Made by a program: the position numbers and the translations under genes. 27,762 nucleotides of DNA from the NCBI GenBank assembly GCA_047635055.1, contig JBLIIJ010000049.1, positions 1-27,762 of the forward strand, read 5' to 3'. A model generated the notes under the pieces. That model made no database searches. It saw nothing but the letters and a program-made list of their open reading frames with translations, and had not been told where the DNA came from. Of this stretch, positions 16,387-24,013 are shown piece after piece. Position 1 is the stretch's first letter. Each line of letters begins with the position of its first letter. The DNA comes from JAVJRN01 sp047635055 (GTDB lineage Bacteria > Bacteroidota > Bacteroidia > Cytophagales > Cyclobacteriaceae).

Positions 16387-17173
16387 AATGAAAAGCAATA
16401 GCCATTAACCCGATAACAAAACAATATGCTGCAAAATAAGTCAGTTTACCTTTCTTGACTATTCGAATCATCCAGCTACAAGCTATGTACCCTGAAATGA
16501 ATGCTGCAAAAAAACCAACCATCAAGACAGAAACAGACGTATTTCCCCCTATCTCAGGTGCTTCTAAATAATCTTTAAACTTTAAAAAACTCGCACCAAA
16601 AATAGGTACCAGAACCATCAAAAAAGAAAACTGAGTCGCCTTAGATTTCTCCACGCCTAAAAGCAAAGCAGTTGCGATAGTGGATCCGCTTCTAGAAATT
16701 CCCGGTAATACTGCTATGGCCTGAGCTAACCCTATCATCATAGCGATCAAAGGGGTTACTTCCTTTTTTCCATCATTTTTAAAATGTGTGAACATCAACA
16801 GAACACCGGTGATTAGCAGCATTGTCCCTACAAGCAGAATATTACCTGTAAAAAGAGATTCTATTTCATCTTGAAAAAACACACCTACTATCCCAACAGG
16901 AACCATTGAGATCACCATAAGCAAAATAAATTTCCATGAATCATTCCATTTGAACTCAAAAATCCCTCCAATAACTTCCCATATATATTTCCGGAAAACA
17001 ATGACCGTACTCAAGGCAGTAGCCAAGTGAAGTATTACGGCAAATAAAAGATTTTCTTCATTGGAAGTTCCAAGTATGACGCTACCTAATTCTAGGTGCC
17101 CACTACTGCTGACTGGCAAAAATTCTGTCAACCCTTGAATAATGCCAAGGATTAACGCCTCTAAATATGTCAT
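16376..17173 (-). CDS. uppP: Undecaprenyl-diphosphate phosphatase
   Basis: This is a 265-residue polytopic inner-membrane protein of the BacA/UppP family. It dephosphorylates undecaprenyl pyrophosphate so that the lipid carrier can be reused for peptidoglycan and other wall polymers, and it is often linked to bacitracin resistance. The first catalytic motif, with Q13 and E17 in QGLTEFLPVSSSGHLELG, and the second, PGISRSGSTIATALLLG with R161, are both intact. About eight membrane helices are evident. The start at ATG 17173 lies five bases from the DUF3098 stop, and the 3' end overlaps truB by 11 bases. Its position beside ftsX-DUF3098 is typical for this phylum and links wall-lipid recycling to division genes. 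Confidence 0.96.
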   Translation of the reverse strand: MTYLEALILGIIQGLTEFLPVSSSGHLELGSVILGTSNEENLLFAVILHLATALSTVIVFRKYIWEVIGGIFEFKWNDSWKFILLMVISMVPVGIVGVFFQDEIESLFTGNILLVGTMLLITGVLLMFTHFKNDGKKEVTPLIAMMIGLAQAIAVLPGISRSGSTIATALLLGVEKSKATQFSFLMVLVPIFGASFLKFKDYLEAPEIGGNTSVSVLMVGFFAAFISGYIACSWMIRIVKKGKLTYFAAYCFVIGLMAIAFHYAA

Positions 17174-17178
17174 GAATG

Positions 17179-17403
17179 TTAGTCTGTTGGGTTATCAGAT
17201 TTTTTCTTGTAAAAAATTGCCACAAATTGAATAAGAAAACCCAACATTACGATAATCGGCCCTAAAGTCAGCCCAAGAAACCCAAAACCAAATTCCTCAT
17301 TGTCCAAGGTCATAATGATAAACCCTAGAATCAATGTAAGAACTCCCGCGAGCATGATAATGTAATTGATTTTTTTAAAAGCGAATTTACTTTCCTCTGA
17401 CAT
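17179..17403 (-). CDS. DUF3098 small two-helix membrane protein
   Basis: This is a 74-residue protein with a charged N-terminus (SEESKFAFKKINY) and two hydrophobic helices (about 13-33 and 42-64). A short loop NEEFGFG and the conserved LGLTLGPIIVMLGFLIQFVAI second helix match the DUF3098 family. The tail KKKSDNPTD is charged and should be cytoplasmic. The function is unknown. The gene starts one base after the ftsX stop and ends five bases before uppP. This conserved placement suggests a role linked to FtsX or cell-wall lipid metabolism (inference from context only). Confidence 0.85.
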   Translation of the reverse strand: MSEESKFAFKKINYIIMLAGVLTLILGFIIMTLDNEEFGFGFLGLTLGPIIVMLGFLIQFVAIFYKKKSDNPTD

Positions 17404-17404
17404 G

Positions 17405-18295
17405 TTAATATAATTGGTCTAAAGACATTTTAAGATATTTTTTAATCGCACCATAAGTGCTCAAATAGGTAACAATCATACCCATTAAAACTATTCCACC
17501 AAATAAGATAGCTAGACTCTGTTGGTCTTGAAGTTGGTCAAGGTCTTCTATCCTATTGTTAGCATAATACAGGATAAGCATTAATAATGCTGAAGCAATG
17601 ACACCACCAAGAAAACCATAACCTAAAGAGCGTACTAGAAATGGTCTTCTGATAAACCTTCCTGTAGCTCCTACTAGCTGCATACTTCGGATAAGAAATC
17701 GTTGAGAAAAAAGTGCCAATTTGATTGTATTATTAATCAGCACAACAACCACTATTAAGAGAATCAAAGCAAAACCTCCTAGCAGCGCGCCCAACTTATT
17801 TAGATTTTTGGTAATACTCTCGACGAGACTTTCAACGTAAGTAACTTCATAGACCCCTCTTATCGATTGTATTTCCGTCTTAATTTTAGATAGAGAATCA
17901 GTGGAATGATAGCCTGGTGCTACTTTAAGAACATACAAATCTCTTAACGGATTATCACCTAAAAATTCAGTGAAATCTTCACCGGTATCCTCAAGAAATT
18001 GTTTTGCGGCCTCTTCTTTGGTGACAAGCTTTATACTTGGGGTTTCGTCCCTTTTAAGCACATATGGCTTAGCGCCCAAGGTGAGATTCACTTTACTCAA
18101 CTCACTTGACGAAATACTCTTTGTCAAGAACACTTGAATTTCAATATTCTCCTTGATGATTTCTGTCAGCTTGTTGGCATGAACTGCTAACAGGCCAAAT
18201 AGACCTATAACTATAAGCGCCAAGGTGACGCTGAATGTGACACTCAAAAATGGGTAACTACCTAACTTCCTCTTTTTACGGACTTTCTGTTCCAT
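17405..18295 (-). CDS. ftsX: Cell division protein FtsX (ABC-transporter-like permease)
   Basis: This is a 296-residue protein with the FtsX topology. It has a basic cytoplasmic N-terminus (KVRKKRKLGSYPFLSV) and a first membrane helix (about 20-41). A large extracytoplasmic domain (about 42-168) contains KEEAAKQFLEDTGEDFTEFLGDNPL, a family hallmark. Three further helices lie near 170-193, 222-246 and 264-285. FtsX works with the ATPase FtsE at the divisome to activate peptidoglycan hydrolases; ftsE is not adjacent, as is usual in Bacteroidota. It is the first gene of the operon, 30 bases after the anti-sigma-like gene, with a TAnnTTTG element in the gap. The start is set by the family N-terminus. 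Confidence 0.94.
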   Translation of the reverse strand: MEQKVRKKRKLGSYPFLSVTFSVTLALIVIGLFGLLAVHANKLTEIIKENIEIQVFLTKSISSSELSKVNLTLGAKPYVLKRDETPSIKLVTKEEAAKQFLEDTGEDFTEFLGDNPLRDLYVLKVAPGYHSTDSLSKIKTEIQSIRGVYEVTYVESLVESITKNLNKLGALLGGFALILLIVVVVLINNTIKLALFSQRFLIRSMQLVGATGRFIRRPFLVRSLGYGFLGGVIASALLMLILYYANNRIEDLDQLQDQQSLAILFGGIVLMGMIVTYLSTYGAIKKYLKMSLDQLY

Positions 18296-18302
18296 GAAGT
18301 CT

Positions 18303-18310
18303 CAAAATTA
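18303..18310 (-). promoter_or_regulatory. -7 promoter element (TAATTTTG) for the ftsX operon
   Basis: On the minus strand TAATTTTG matches TAnnTTTG exactly and ends seven bases before the ftsX ATG. It lies in the 30-base gap after the anti-sigma-like gene, giving the operon its own likely start. A well-spaced -33 TTG was not found, so confidence is moderate. Confidence 0.45.
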
Positions 18311-18325
18311 AGCAAACAGCCTCAA

Positions 18326-19216
18326 TTAATTGTTTTTGTTTTCTCTTAAGATGTCAAGTTGTTTATGAGATGCCAAGTCATATAATGGCTTAAGGTTTAT
18401 TACTTCGTTAGACATAGCAATAGGATAATACGACTCTTTGAAATAAAGGAAAATCTCGCGTCCCGATTTCTTATTGATTTCAAGGATTTGATATGGCTCT
18501 TTTGTGAAGTCACCATATAGGAAAAGCTTTCCATCAAAATACTTATATTGAAGTTTTCCATCGGATCTTTCTACTCGGACGTCTATCGGGTTGACTGAGA
18601 TTTTGGCAATGTCTGAAGTACCCACTTTTGGATTATTCACTTTCTCGGTTTCAAAATCATCTTCCACAGACATACCCATCAGCTGGGGTTTATTTAAGTC
18701 AACTTCAAAAGATTTGATAATTTCTTTTCCTTTTTCATCAAAACCAATCGTTGACGCTATGGTCTTTATTTCGTTGATAACTACGACTTCCTTCGTGTTT
18801 GAAGATTTTAGAACCAAAGACTCGGGAATATCCCAAACCCATATATAGTCATTGGGTTTTGCTGGTTTATTGATTTCAGCAATATATATCTTGTTATTCC
18901 CATTAGAAGGTAAGCTAAGAGAATACCACATGCCTAAGCTTATTGATACTACTACGCCTACACCGACAATCACTTTACTTAAACCTAAAGACATCAGACC
19001 GCCACCCTGTGCACCAATAACATCAATTCCATCAAGCCTAGCCTTCAATTGTGCATGTCTGTATTGGTTTAAACCTTCGAATACCCTCTTTTGGAATTGA
19101 AACTCAGAATTAAGTTCGGGTTTATTATCAAGGTCACTTTCAAAGCTTTTCACCTCTTGTGAGTTGAGCTCTTTCCTTAAATAAAGGTCTATTTTCTCTA
19201 GTTGCTGATTGTCCAT
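18326..19216 (-). CDS. Single-pass membrane protein, probable anti-sigma factor
   Basis: This is a 296-residue protein that I do not assign to a named family. The first 75 residues are a hydrophilic, helical cytoplasmic part (DLYLRKELNSQEVKSFESDL resembles the N-terminus of zinc-free anti-sigma factors). One membrane helix follows (about 80-99, VIVGVGVVVSISLGMWY), then a periplasmic domain of about 195 residues rich in beta strands. It contains YKYFDGKLFLYGDF and a KKSGREIFLYFKESYYPI segment. The ATG overlaps the sigma factor stop as TAATG, so the two are translationally coupled. This arrangement is the main reason for the anti-sigma call. The periplasmic part could sense an envelope signal. 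No zinc-binding HxxxCxxC motif is present. Confidence 0.65.
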   Translation of the reverse strand: MDNQQLEKIDLYLRKELNSQEVKSFESDLDNKPELNSEFQFQKRVFEGLNQYRHAQLKARLDGIDVIGAQGGGLMSLGLSKVIVGVGVVVSISLGMWYSLSLPSNGNNKIYIAEINKPAKPNDYIWVWDIPESLVLKSSNTKEVVVINEIKTIASTIGFDEKGKEIIKSFEVDLNKPQLMGMSVEDDFETEKVNNPKVGTSDIAKISVNPIDVRVERSDGKLQYKYFDGKLFLYGDFTKEPYQILEINKKSGREIFLYFKESYYPIAMSNEVINLKPLYDLASHKQLDILRENKNN

Positions 19217-19755
19217 TAGTCAAAAAAGTCTGCGGCGGTATATTTACTTTTTATTAGGCTATCTAATTTTTTTTTGCACTTATATTTTTTGGTCTTCGCT
19301 GTGTCAGTATTTGCAAAATTCAAATTCTTTGCAATATCGTTCATCGAAAGACCGTCAAAGTAATAATAGGTCAATATTCGTTTACAGACATCTCCTAGCT
19401 CGTCAATACAATTCATGACAATTTTTAATCGTTCTTTTTCATCATGTCCTTGATATTCTTCTCCATCAACTTCTTCCCTCGACATCTTATTCTTACGATC
19501 CAATTCCTTTCGCCATTGGTTCAAACAAATAGAATAAAGATAGGTGCTAATTTTAGACGTCATTACCAACTTCCCACTCACTGCTTTTTTCCAAAATGCA
19601 AGTAGTGCTTCCTGATAAACATCTTTTGCTTCCTCTTCTGTACCATTGTTTTTTAACACAAGATTTGTCATCATCTTGTAATACTTCGTATACAAGAAAT
19701 CTAAAGCTGTTTCGTCCCCTTTCTTGATTTTTTCAAGAATCTCTTTGTCCTTCAT
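19216..19755 (-). CDS. ECF-type RNA polymerase sigma factor
   Basis: This is a 179-residue sigma-70 family protein. Region 2 (about 14-85) shows DFLYTKYYKMMTNLVLKN, the DVYQEALLAFWKKAV segment that contacts core polymerase and the YLYSICLNQWRKELDRK block. Region 4 (about 115-175) includes RILTYYYFDGLSMNDIAKNL and a recognition helix ending AKTKKYKCKKKL. Sigma-1.1 and region 3 are absent, fitting the extracytoplasmic-function class. The downstream gene overlaps by one base and encodes a membrane protein, probably its anti-sigma factor. The 102-base upstream gap shows no exact TAnnTTTG, so autoregulation from an ECF-specific promoter is possible. The regulon cannot be read from the window. Confidence 0.88.
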   Translation of the reverse strand: MKDKEILEKIKKGDETALDFLYTKYYKMMTNLVLKNNGTEEEAKDVYQEALLAFWKKAVSGKLVMTSKISTYLYSICLNQWRKELDRKNKMSREEVDGEEYQGHDEKERLKIVMNCIDELGDVCKRILTYYYFDGLSMNDIAKNLNFANTDTAKTKKYKCKKKLDSLIKSKYTAADFFD

Positions 19756-19857
19756 TGAACGTAAAAACTCGGAAGTTTTCGGTTTTAATACTTTTAACTG
19801 TCATAAAGTAACCCAACATTCCGATGAGTCATGGTTATTTATCCGTAAAATAAGTTT

Positions 19858-20496
19858 TTAACCGATTAACTCAACAATCTGATCATCAGCGATTACGAAT
19901 AACACGTCATTTTTATTGGGTTTAATTTTAGCTATTCCAGTAAACCCACCGAAAGCAGGCATAATGCCAAATGATTTAGAAAAATAAAAACAGGGTAAGG
20001 ACATGCTCTGTCTGGCGGGTCCATTTAATCGAATTCCAGGATGCACATGTCCTGATATATTATAAAGGCTCGAAGTAATTTTTTCATGTGTAAATGAAAA
20101 TGGTGGCCTAATGGCCTCTTCGACAGTGTATAAGACGGAGTTATCATACACCGATTTATCAAGCACATCATGATTGCCCAGTATTAAAGTAAACTTGACC
20201 ATGGAGAAATCAAGAAGCCAATTTTCAAACATGGTCCATTCGGCATTCAAATCACTATGAAAAAGATCACCAAGAAAACAAACTTCTAATGGCTCGTAAA
20301 CAAATATTAATTGGGATAATCTTTTCAAATCGTTGAGATGGACATTTTGGGGAATGGCTAAGCCATGTTTCCTAAAATGTCCTGCCTTTCCTAAATGAAT
20401 ATCAGAAACAATGAGTAACCTTTCCTTTGGCCAGAACAAAATCTTGTCAGAATCAACTATTAATTCCTCACCCAAAAGAGTCAATACTTCTTTCAA
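19858..20496 (-). CDS. pdeM: Ligase-associated DNA damage response endonuclease PdeM (metallophosphoesterase)
   Basis: This is a 212-residue calcineurin-like phosphoesterase with the complete metal-site set: SDIHLGK (D32, H34), GDLFHS (D77), GNHD (N108, H109) and GHVHPG (H150, H152). The N-terminal strand GEELIVDSDKILFWPKERLLIVSD and KAGHFRKHGLAIP are specific to PdeM, the phosphoesterase of the ligase-associated DNA damage response set. It is expected to be a Mn-dependent nuclease acting with the ligase and helicase. No ATG is available before residue 80. The first codon is TTG, which forms a TTGA overlap with the stop of the DUF2147 gene, so translation is probably coupled. It is separated from the helicase gene by the DUF2147 gene and a 195-base gap. 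Confidence 0.9.
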   Translation of the reverse strand: MKEVLTLLGEELIVDSDKILFWPKERLLIVSDIHLGKAGHFRKHGLAIPQNVHLNDLKRLSQLIFVYEPLEVCFLGDLFHSDLNAEWTMFENWLLDFSMVKFTLILGNHDVLDKSVYDNSVLYTVEEAIRPPFSFTHEKITSSLYNISGHVHPGIRLNGPARQSMSLPCFYFSKSFGIMPAFGGFTGIAKIKPNKNDVLFVIADDQIVELIG

Positions 20497-20930
20497 CTAT
20501 TTAATGGGAGCCATGTCTGGGTCCGGTATATGAAGAATAAATACCCACGAAGTTTTAAATTTCCCTCATCATCAATCCATATTCTACAGTCGTAAAGGCT
20601 TCCACTCTCAGGATCAAGAATCTCCCCATCGTTGTATTCTTCCTTCTTTTTGTCGAATTCCATATCCTTAATAATTTCCATTCCTATTACCTTTTGTTTG
20701 TATCTAGGATCATCTTCATCACACTCATTGCAAACGGCATTTTGATCACTGTCTGGATCAAGGATTTCCGAAACTTTTCCAAAATACCTCTCCCCTTTCT
20801 GATAAATCTCCACAATGGACCGGGTCTTACCTGTTTCATCATCGATTGTTTTCCATTTTCCTACGATCGATTGGGCATTTATCGTTAAAAGAAATGAAAA
20901 TGCAACTAAAAAAAAACTGTATCGCATCAT
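20493..20930 (-). CDS. DUF2147-family secreted protein
   Basis: This is a 145-residue protein with a cleavable signal peptide (MMRYSFFLVAFSFLLTINAQ). A DUF2147 domain follows: IVGKWKTIDDETGKTRSIVEIY, YFGKVSEIL, the CxxC pair in AVCNECDEDD, VIGMEIIKDM, the DGEILDPESGSLYDCRIW strand pair, LKLRGY and the terminal TQTWLP. Family members are small lipocalin-like beta proteins exported to the periplasm; their function is unknown. The two tandem ATGs at 20930 and 20927 are equivalent. The gene has a 195-base upstream region, so it probably heads a two-gene transcript with pdeM, which it overlaps by four bases. A link to DNA repair is suggested only by position. Confidence 0.85.
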   Translation of the reverse strand: MMRYSFFLVAFSFLLTINAQSIVGKWKTIDDETGKTRSIVEIYQKGERYFGKVSEILDPDSDQNAVCNECDEDDPRYKQKVIGMEIIKDMEFDKKKEEYNDGEILDPESGSLYDCRIWIDDEGNLKLRGYLFFIYRTQTWLPLNS

Positions 20931-21095
20931 GTATGCTAGGGTTATATTTTGTGTTATAAAATTCCTTCAGTTAAACTGAAAAATGATGAATATGTTGCTT
21001 TTCGTAATTTTTTAAAAGCACAATCGCAATTGAAAAGTAAATAACTTTTGGCGTTTTTCTTCGACCATTATGATCGAATTCTATTTGGTTGAGCG

Positions 21096-21121
21096 ATGAA
21101 ACGGTTTCATTTTATGAAACC
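21096..21121 (-). terminator. Overlapping palindromes just after the helicase gene (weak terminator or operator)
   Basis: GGTTTCAT (21103-21110) pairs with ATGAAACC (21114-21121) around TTT. The same left arm can instead pair with ATGAAAC at 21096-21102. The hairpin sits four bases past the helicase stop codon. It lacks a proper T-run on the minus strand, so termination would be weak. Confidence 0.4.
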
Positions 21122-21125
21122 ACTT

Positions 21126-23600
21126 TTAATTCTCCGCTACATATTTTTCTAATTGAAGTTGCATTTTCATTATCCTGTCCGCCAACTGCTCTGATGTGAG
21201 GTTCTGCCTTCTTAGTAAATCTACAAAAATTGGAAATGCAAAAGGAGAAGGTTTTACCGTATTCTTTAGCACTATTTTCTGAAGATTTATTCTTCTTATT
21301 GCTTCAAAAAGTCTTGAATGATCTAACTGCAGGGTAAGGACTTCATCGAGTGCTTGACGAATGAGTAAGTTTTTTTCATCGTAAGTGTCGAAAACTTTGT
21401 ACAATATTCCTGTGGATGCTTGCAGATGCCTAGATTTCATATTTTTTCCAGGATAACCTTGAAAGATCAAACCGGCAATGGTGGCTATATCTCGGAATTT
21501 TCTTTTAGCCATCTCCGTCATATTAATTGACTCTTGAATATCAGGATACAAGTTGTCTTCTGTAAATAAATCAGATTCAAGTGCCTCCTCTATTGGGATT
21601 TCCTGATCTGAAAGCAACTCAAAACCATAGTCATTCATTGAAATGGAAAATGTGATAGGTCTGAGACGGCTAATTCTCATCGCGACAACTCCAGCCAATA
21701 CCTCATGGACAAACATCCCTTCAAAAGGGTAGATAAAAAGATGGTAACCGAACTTTGTCTTGGCCTGTTCGATCAACAATGTTTTTTTATCAGGAACGGT
21801 AGACATCTTATTCTGTAAGTCCAATATTGGCTTAATCTTCTTCATCTCAACATCGGAGAAATTACCCTCTGTAGATTCTTGAAGTTTTGTTCTAATGACA
21901 TCAGCCAGCATAGATGAAAGTGGAAGCCTGCCTCCACCCCATGCAGGTGTCAACCCCGATTTTTTTTTCGATTTCCTGACAATGACAGTATTATCCTTAA
22001 TCATGATGAATTCAAGGTTTCGACCCGAAAACCAAAAGGTATTACCAGGGATAAGTTTTGAAACAAAGTTTTCTTCCACAGAGCCAATATGCCCTCCCGT
22101 GATAAACTTCACCTTCATTGCCGGATCTCCAACAATCGTCCCGATGGATAATTTATGCCTAGTCGCTGCTTTTTTATTGATTATTTTGAAGATCCCATTA
22201 TCGTTGTAAACCTTCGCAAACTCATCGTAAGCTTCTAAGCTTTTCCCTCCAGTTGTGATAAAGTCAAGCGCCCAAGTCCACTCCTCCGCGCCTAGCAATC
22301 GATAACAATAAGTTTGCTTTATTTCTTCTAATATTTGTAATGGCTTAAAGCCACCACTGACGGATAATGTTACTAGATATTGTACGAGCACATCTAAGCA
22401 CATTTCCAGCGGTTTTCTACTTTCGAATTGCTTTGACTCAATAGCCTGTCTCAATGCGGCTCCTTCTACCAGTTCAAGAGAATGCGTCGGAACAAAGTAG
22501 ATCCTGCTTATTTCTCCCGGTCTGTGCCCACTTCTACCAGCTCGTTGAAAAAACCTTGATACTCCTTTGGGTCCACCAATTTGAATCACAGTATCTACTG
22601 GTCGGAAATCGACACCCAAATCGAGACTAGAAGTACAGACTACCAATTTTAATTTTTCGGCATGCAAAGCATCTTCCACCCAGTTTCTAATATCTGGATC
22701 TATAGATCCGTGATGCATGGCTATTACGCCCGCCAATTCAGGGGCATATTTGAGAATGGCTTGATACCAGAGTTCTGTTTGTGACCTTGTGTTTGTAAAT
22801 AATAATGTTGTTTTACTTCTGTTTATTATAGGGAGAATTTTAGGGAGTAGCTTAGTTCCAAGGTGACCTGACCATGGAAACTGCTCCACTTCGTCAGGCA
22901 GCACTGATTCCACTATGACCTTTTTGTCTATTTTGGCAATAACAGTAACACCGTTTTCATTTAAGTCCTCACCTAGCAATACTCTTTTCGCTTGGTTCAA
23001 ATTGCCAATAGTCGCAGAAATACCCCATACTTTCAATGGTTTTTCCGTAATATTTTTCAATCGTGAGATCGCTAACTCTAGCGCAACGCCTCTTTTTGTT
23101 CCGAGAATTTCGTGCCATTCATCTGCTATGATGGTCCTTACTGATCTCAAGTAGTTCGGGTAGTCACTTTGACTTAAGAGCACATGCAAACTTTCGGGAG
23201 TAATCACTAAACATTGTGGTGCGTTCTTTTTTTGATTCTGACGCTGTGTGGTTGTGGTATCTCCTGTTCTTAAACCAACGGTCCAGCGTAAATCAAGCTC
23301 TTCACAAACTTCTTGCATTGCACGTTGAATGTCTTTCGCTAAGGCTCGCAATGGAGTCACCCAAAGTACTCTAACGCCGGGTATGACTTCTGTTTTTTGA
23401 TGTTCTCTCAAAAATTCCAAAATACATGGTATCCAAAGACCGTAAGTCTTTCCGCTTCCTGTTGGAGCATTTAATAACCCGGATTTACCATCGAGATAAT
23501 GCTGCCATGTCTCCGTTTGAAATGGAAAAGGCTCCCAATTTCTCGATTTAAACCAATCTAAACCAGGACGAAGATCTTCGTTTATTGCTTTTGAGCTCAA
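21126..23600 (-). CDS. Ligase-associated DNA damage response DEXH-box helicase (Lhr-like)
   Basis: This is an 824-residue superfamily 2 helicase. Motif I APTGSGKT is at 45-52 with the Q-type FPFQ just before it. Motif Ia TPLRALAKD, motif II DEWH (160-163), motif III SATIG (195-199), motif V SSLDLGVDFRPVD and motif VI QRAGRSGHR (352-360) are all intact. A C-terminal Lhr-core-type domain follows (GNTFWFSGRNLEFI, PAWGGGRLPLSS, HLFIYPFEGMFVHEVLA). It is an ATP-driven DNA-translocating repair helicase of the ligase-associated set, shorter than full-length Lhr. No ATG occurs near the N-terminus. The reading frame begins at TTG 23600, six bases after the DoxX-like gene, and matches the family N-terminus (GLDWFKSRNWEPFPFQ). 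Confidence 0.92.
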   Translation of the reverse strand: MSSKAINEDLRPGLDWFKSRNWEPFPFQTETWQHYLDGKSGLLNAPTGSGKTYGLWIPCILEFLREHQKTEVIPGVRVLWVTPLRALAKDIQRAMQEVCEELDLRWTVGLRTGDTTTTQRQNQKKNAPQCLVITPESLHVLLSQSDYPNYLRSVRTIIADEWHEILGTKRGVALELAISRLKNITEKPLKVWGISATIGNLNQAKRVLLGEDLNENGVTVIAKIDKKVIVESVLPDEVEQFPWSGHLGTKLLPKILPIINRSKTTLLFTNTRSQTELWYQAILKYAPELAGVIAMHHGSIDPDIRNWVEDALHAEKLKLVVCTSSLDLGVDFRPVDTVIQIGGPKGVSRFFQRAGRSGHRPGEISRIYFVPTHSLELVEGAALRQAIESKQFESRKPLEMCLDVLVQYLVTLSVSGGFKPLQILEEIKQTYCYRLLGAEEWTWALDFITTGGKSLEAYDEFAKVYNDNGIFKIINKKAATRHKLSIGTIVGDPAMKVKFITGGHIGSVEENFVSKLIPGNTFWFSGRNLEFIMIKDNTVIVRKSKKKSGLTPAWGGGRLPLSSMLADVIRTKLQESTEGNFSDVEMKKIKPILDLQNKMSTVPDKKTLLIEQAKTKFGYHLFIYPFEGMFVHEVLAGVVAMRISRLRPITFSISMNDYGFELLSDQEIPIEEALESDLFTEDNLYPDIQESINMTEMAKRKFRDIATIAGLIFQGYPGKNMKSRHLQASTGILYKVFDTYDEKNLLIRQALDEVLTLQLDHSRLFEAIRRINLQKIVLKNTVKPSPFAFPIFVDLLRRQNLTSEQLADRIMKMQLQLEKYVAEN

Positions 23601-23606
23601 TGAAAG

Positions 23607-23987
23607 TTATAATTTATCTCCTATAAATGGTATTTCTTTTCTTCTCATAACCAAAATAGCTAAGGAGGAAATTAAAACGGTTAGCGCATAATAGAATAGT
23701 AAGCCTCCATCGCCATGAATTTCAATCCCTAAAATGGTTAGGTGAAAAAATATTGCCCCAGAAATTACGCCTACTGACAAAATGCTACCAAACACACGGT
23801 ACTTAGGAATGAGAAGTAATACTCCTGCAATTAGTTCTACGATACCTGATCCATAGCGTCCCCAAGGCTCCATACCTACCGTAGTAAAAATATAGATACT
23901 TTCTTCCGCACCTGAGAATTTGAAAAACAGCGTTTGAAGTAATATAAATGCTGCAACAATGCTTAATATCCAATCAAGAATTTTCAT
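23607..23987 (-). CDS. DoxX-like four-helix membrane protein
   Basis: This is a 126-residue integral membrane protein with four hydrophobic segments (about 4-22, 45-63, 67-90 and 97-115). The motif LFFKFSGAEE after helix 1, the MEPWGRYGSGIVELIAGVLLLIP block and the HGDGGLLFYYALTVL segment are typical of the DoxX/MauE-like family found in many Bacteroidota. The function is uncertain; relatives take part in quinone or redox reactions in the membrane. It lies between ligase (26 bases upstream) and helicase (six bases downstream) genes on the same strand. It is therefore co-transcribed with DNA repair enzymes, which is unexpected. It starts at ATG, unlike its repair neighbours. Confidence 0.75.
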   Translation of the reverse strand: MKILDWILSIVAAFILLQTLFFKFSGAEESIYIFTTVGMEPWGRYGSGIVELIAGVLLLIPKYRVFGSILSVGVISGAIFFHLTILGIEIHGDGGLLFYYALTVLISSLAILVMRRKEIPFIGDKL

Positions 23988-24013
23988 AATGTAGAATGTA
24001 TCTGCCGAAGGTA

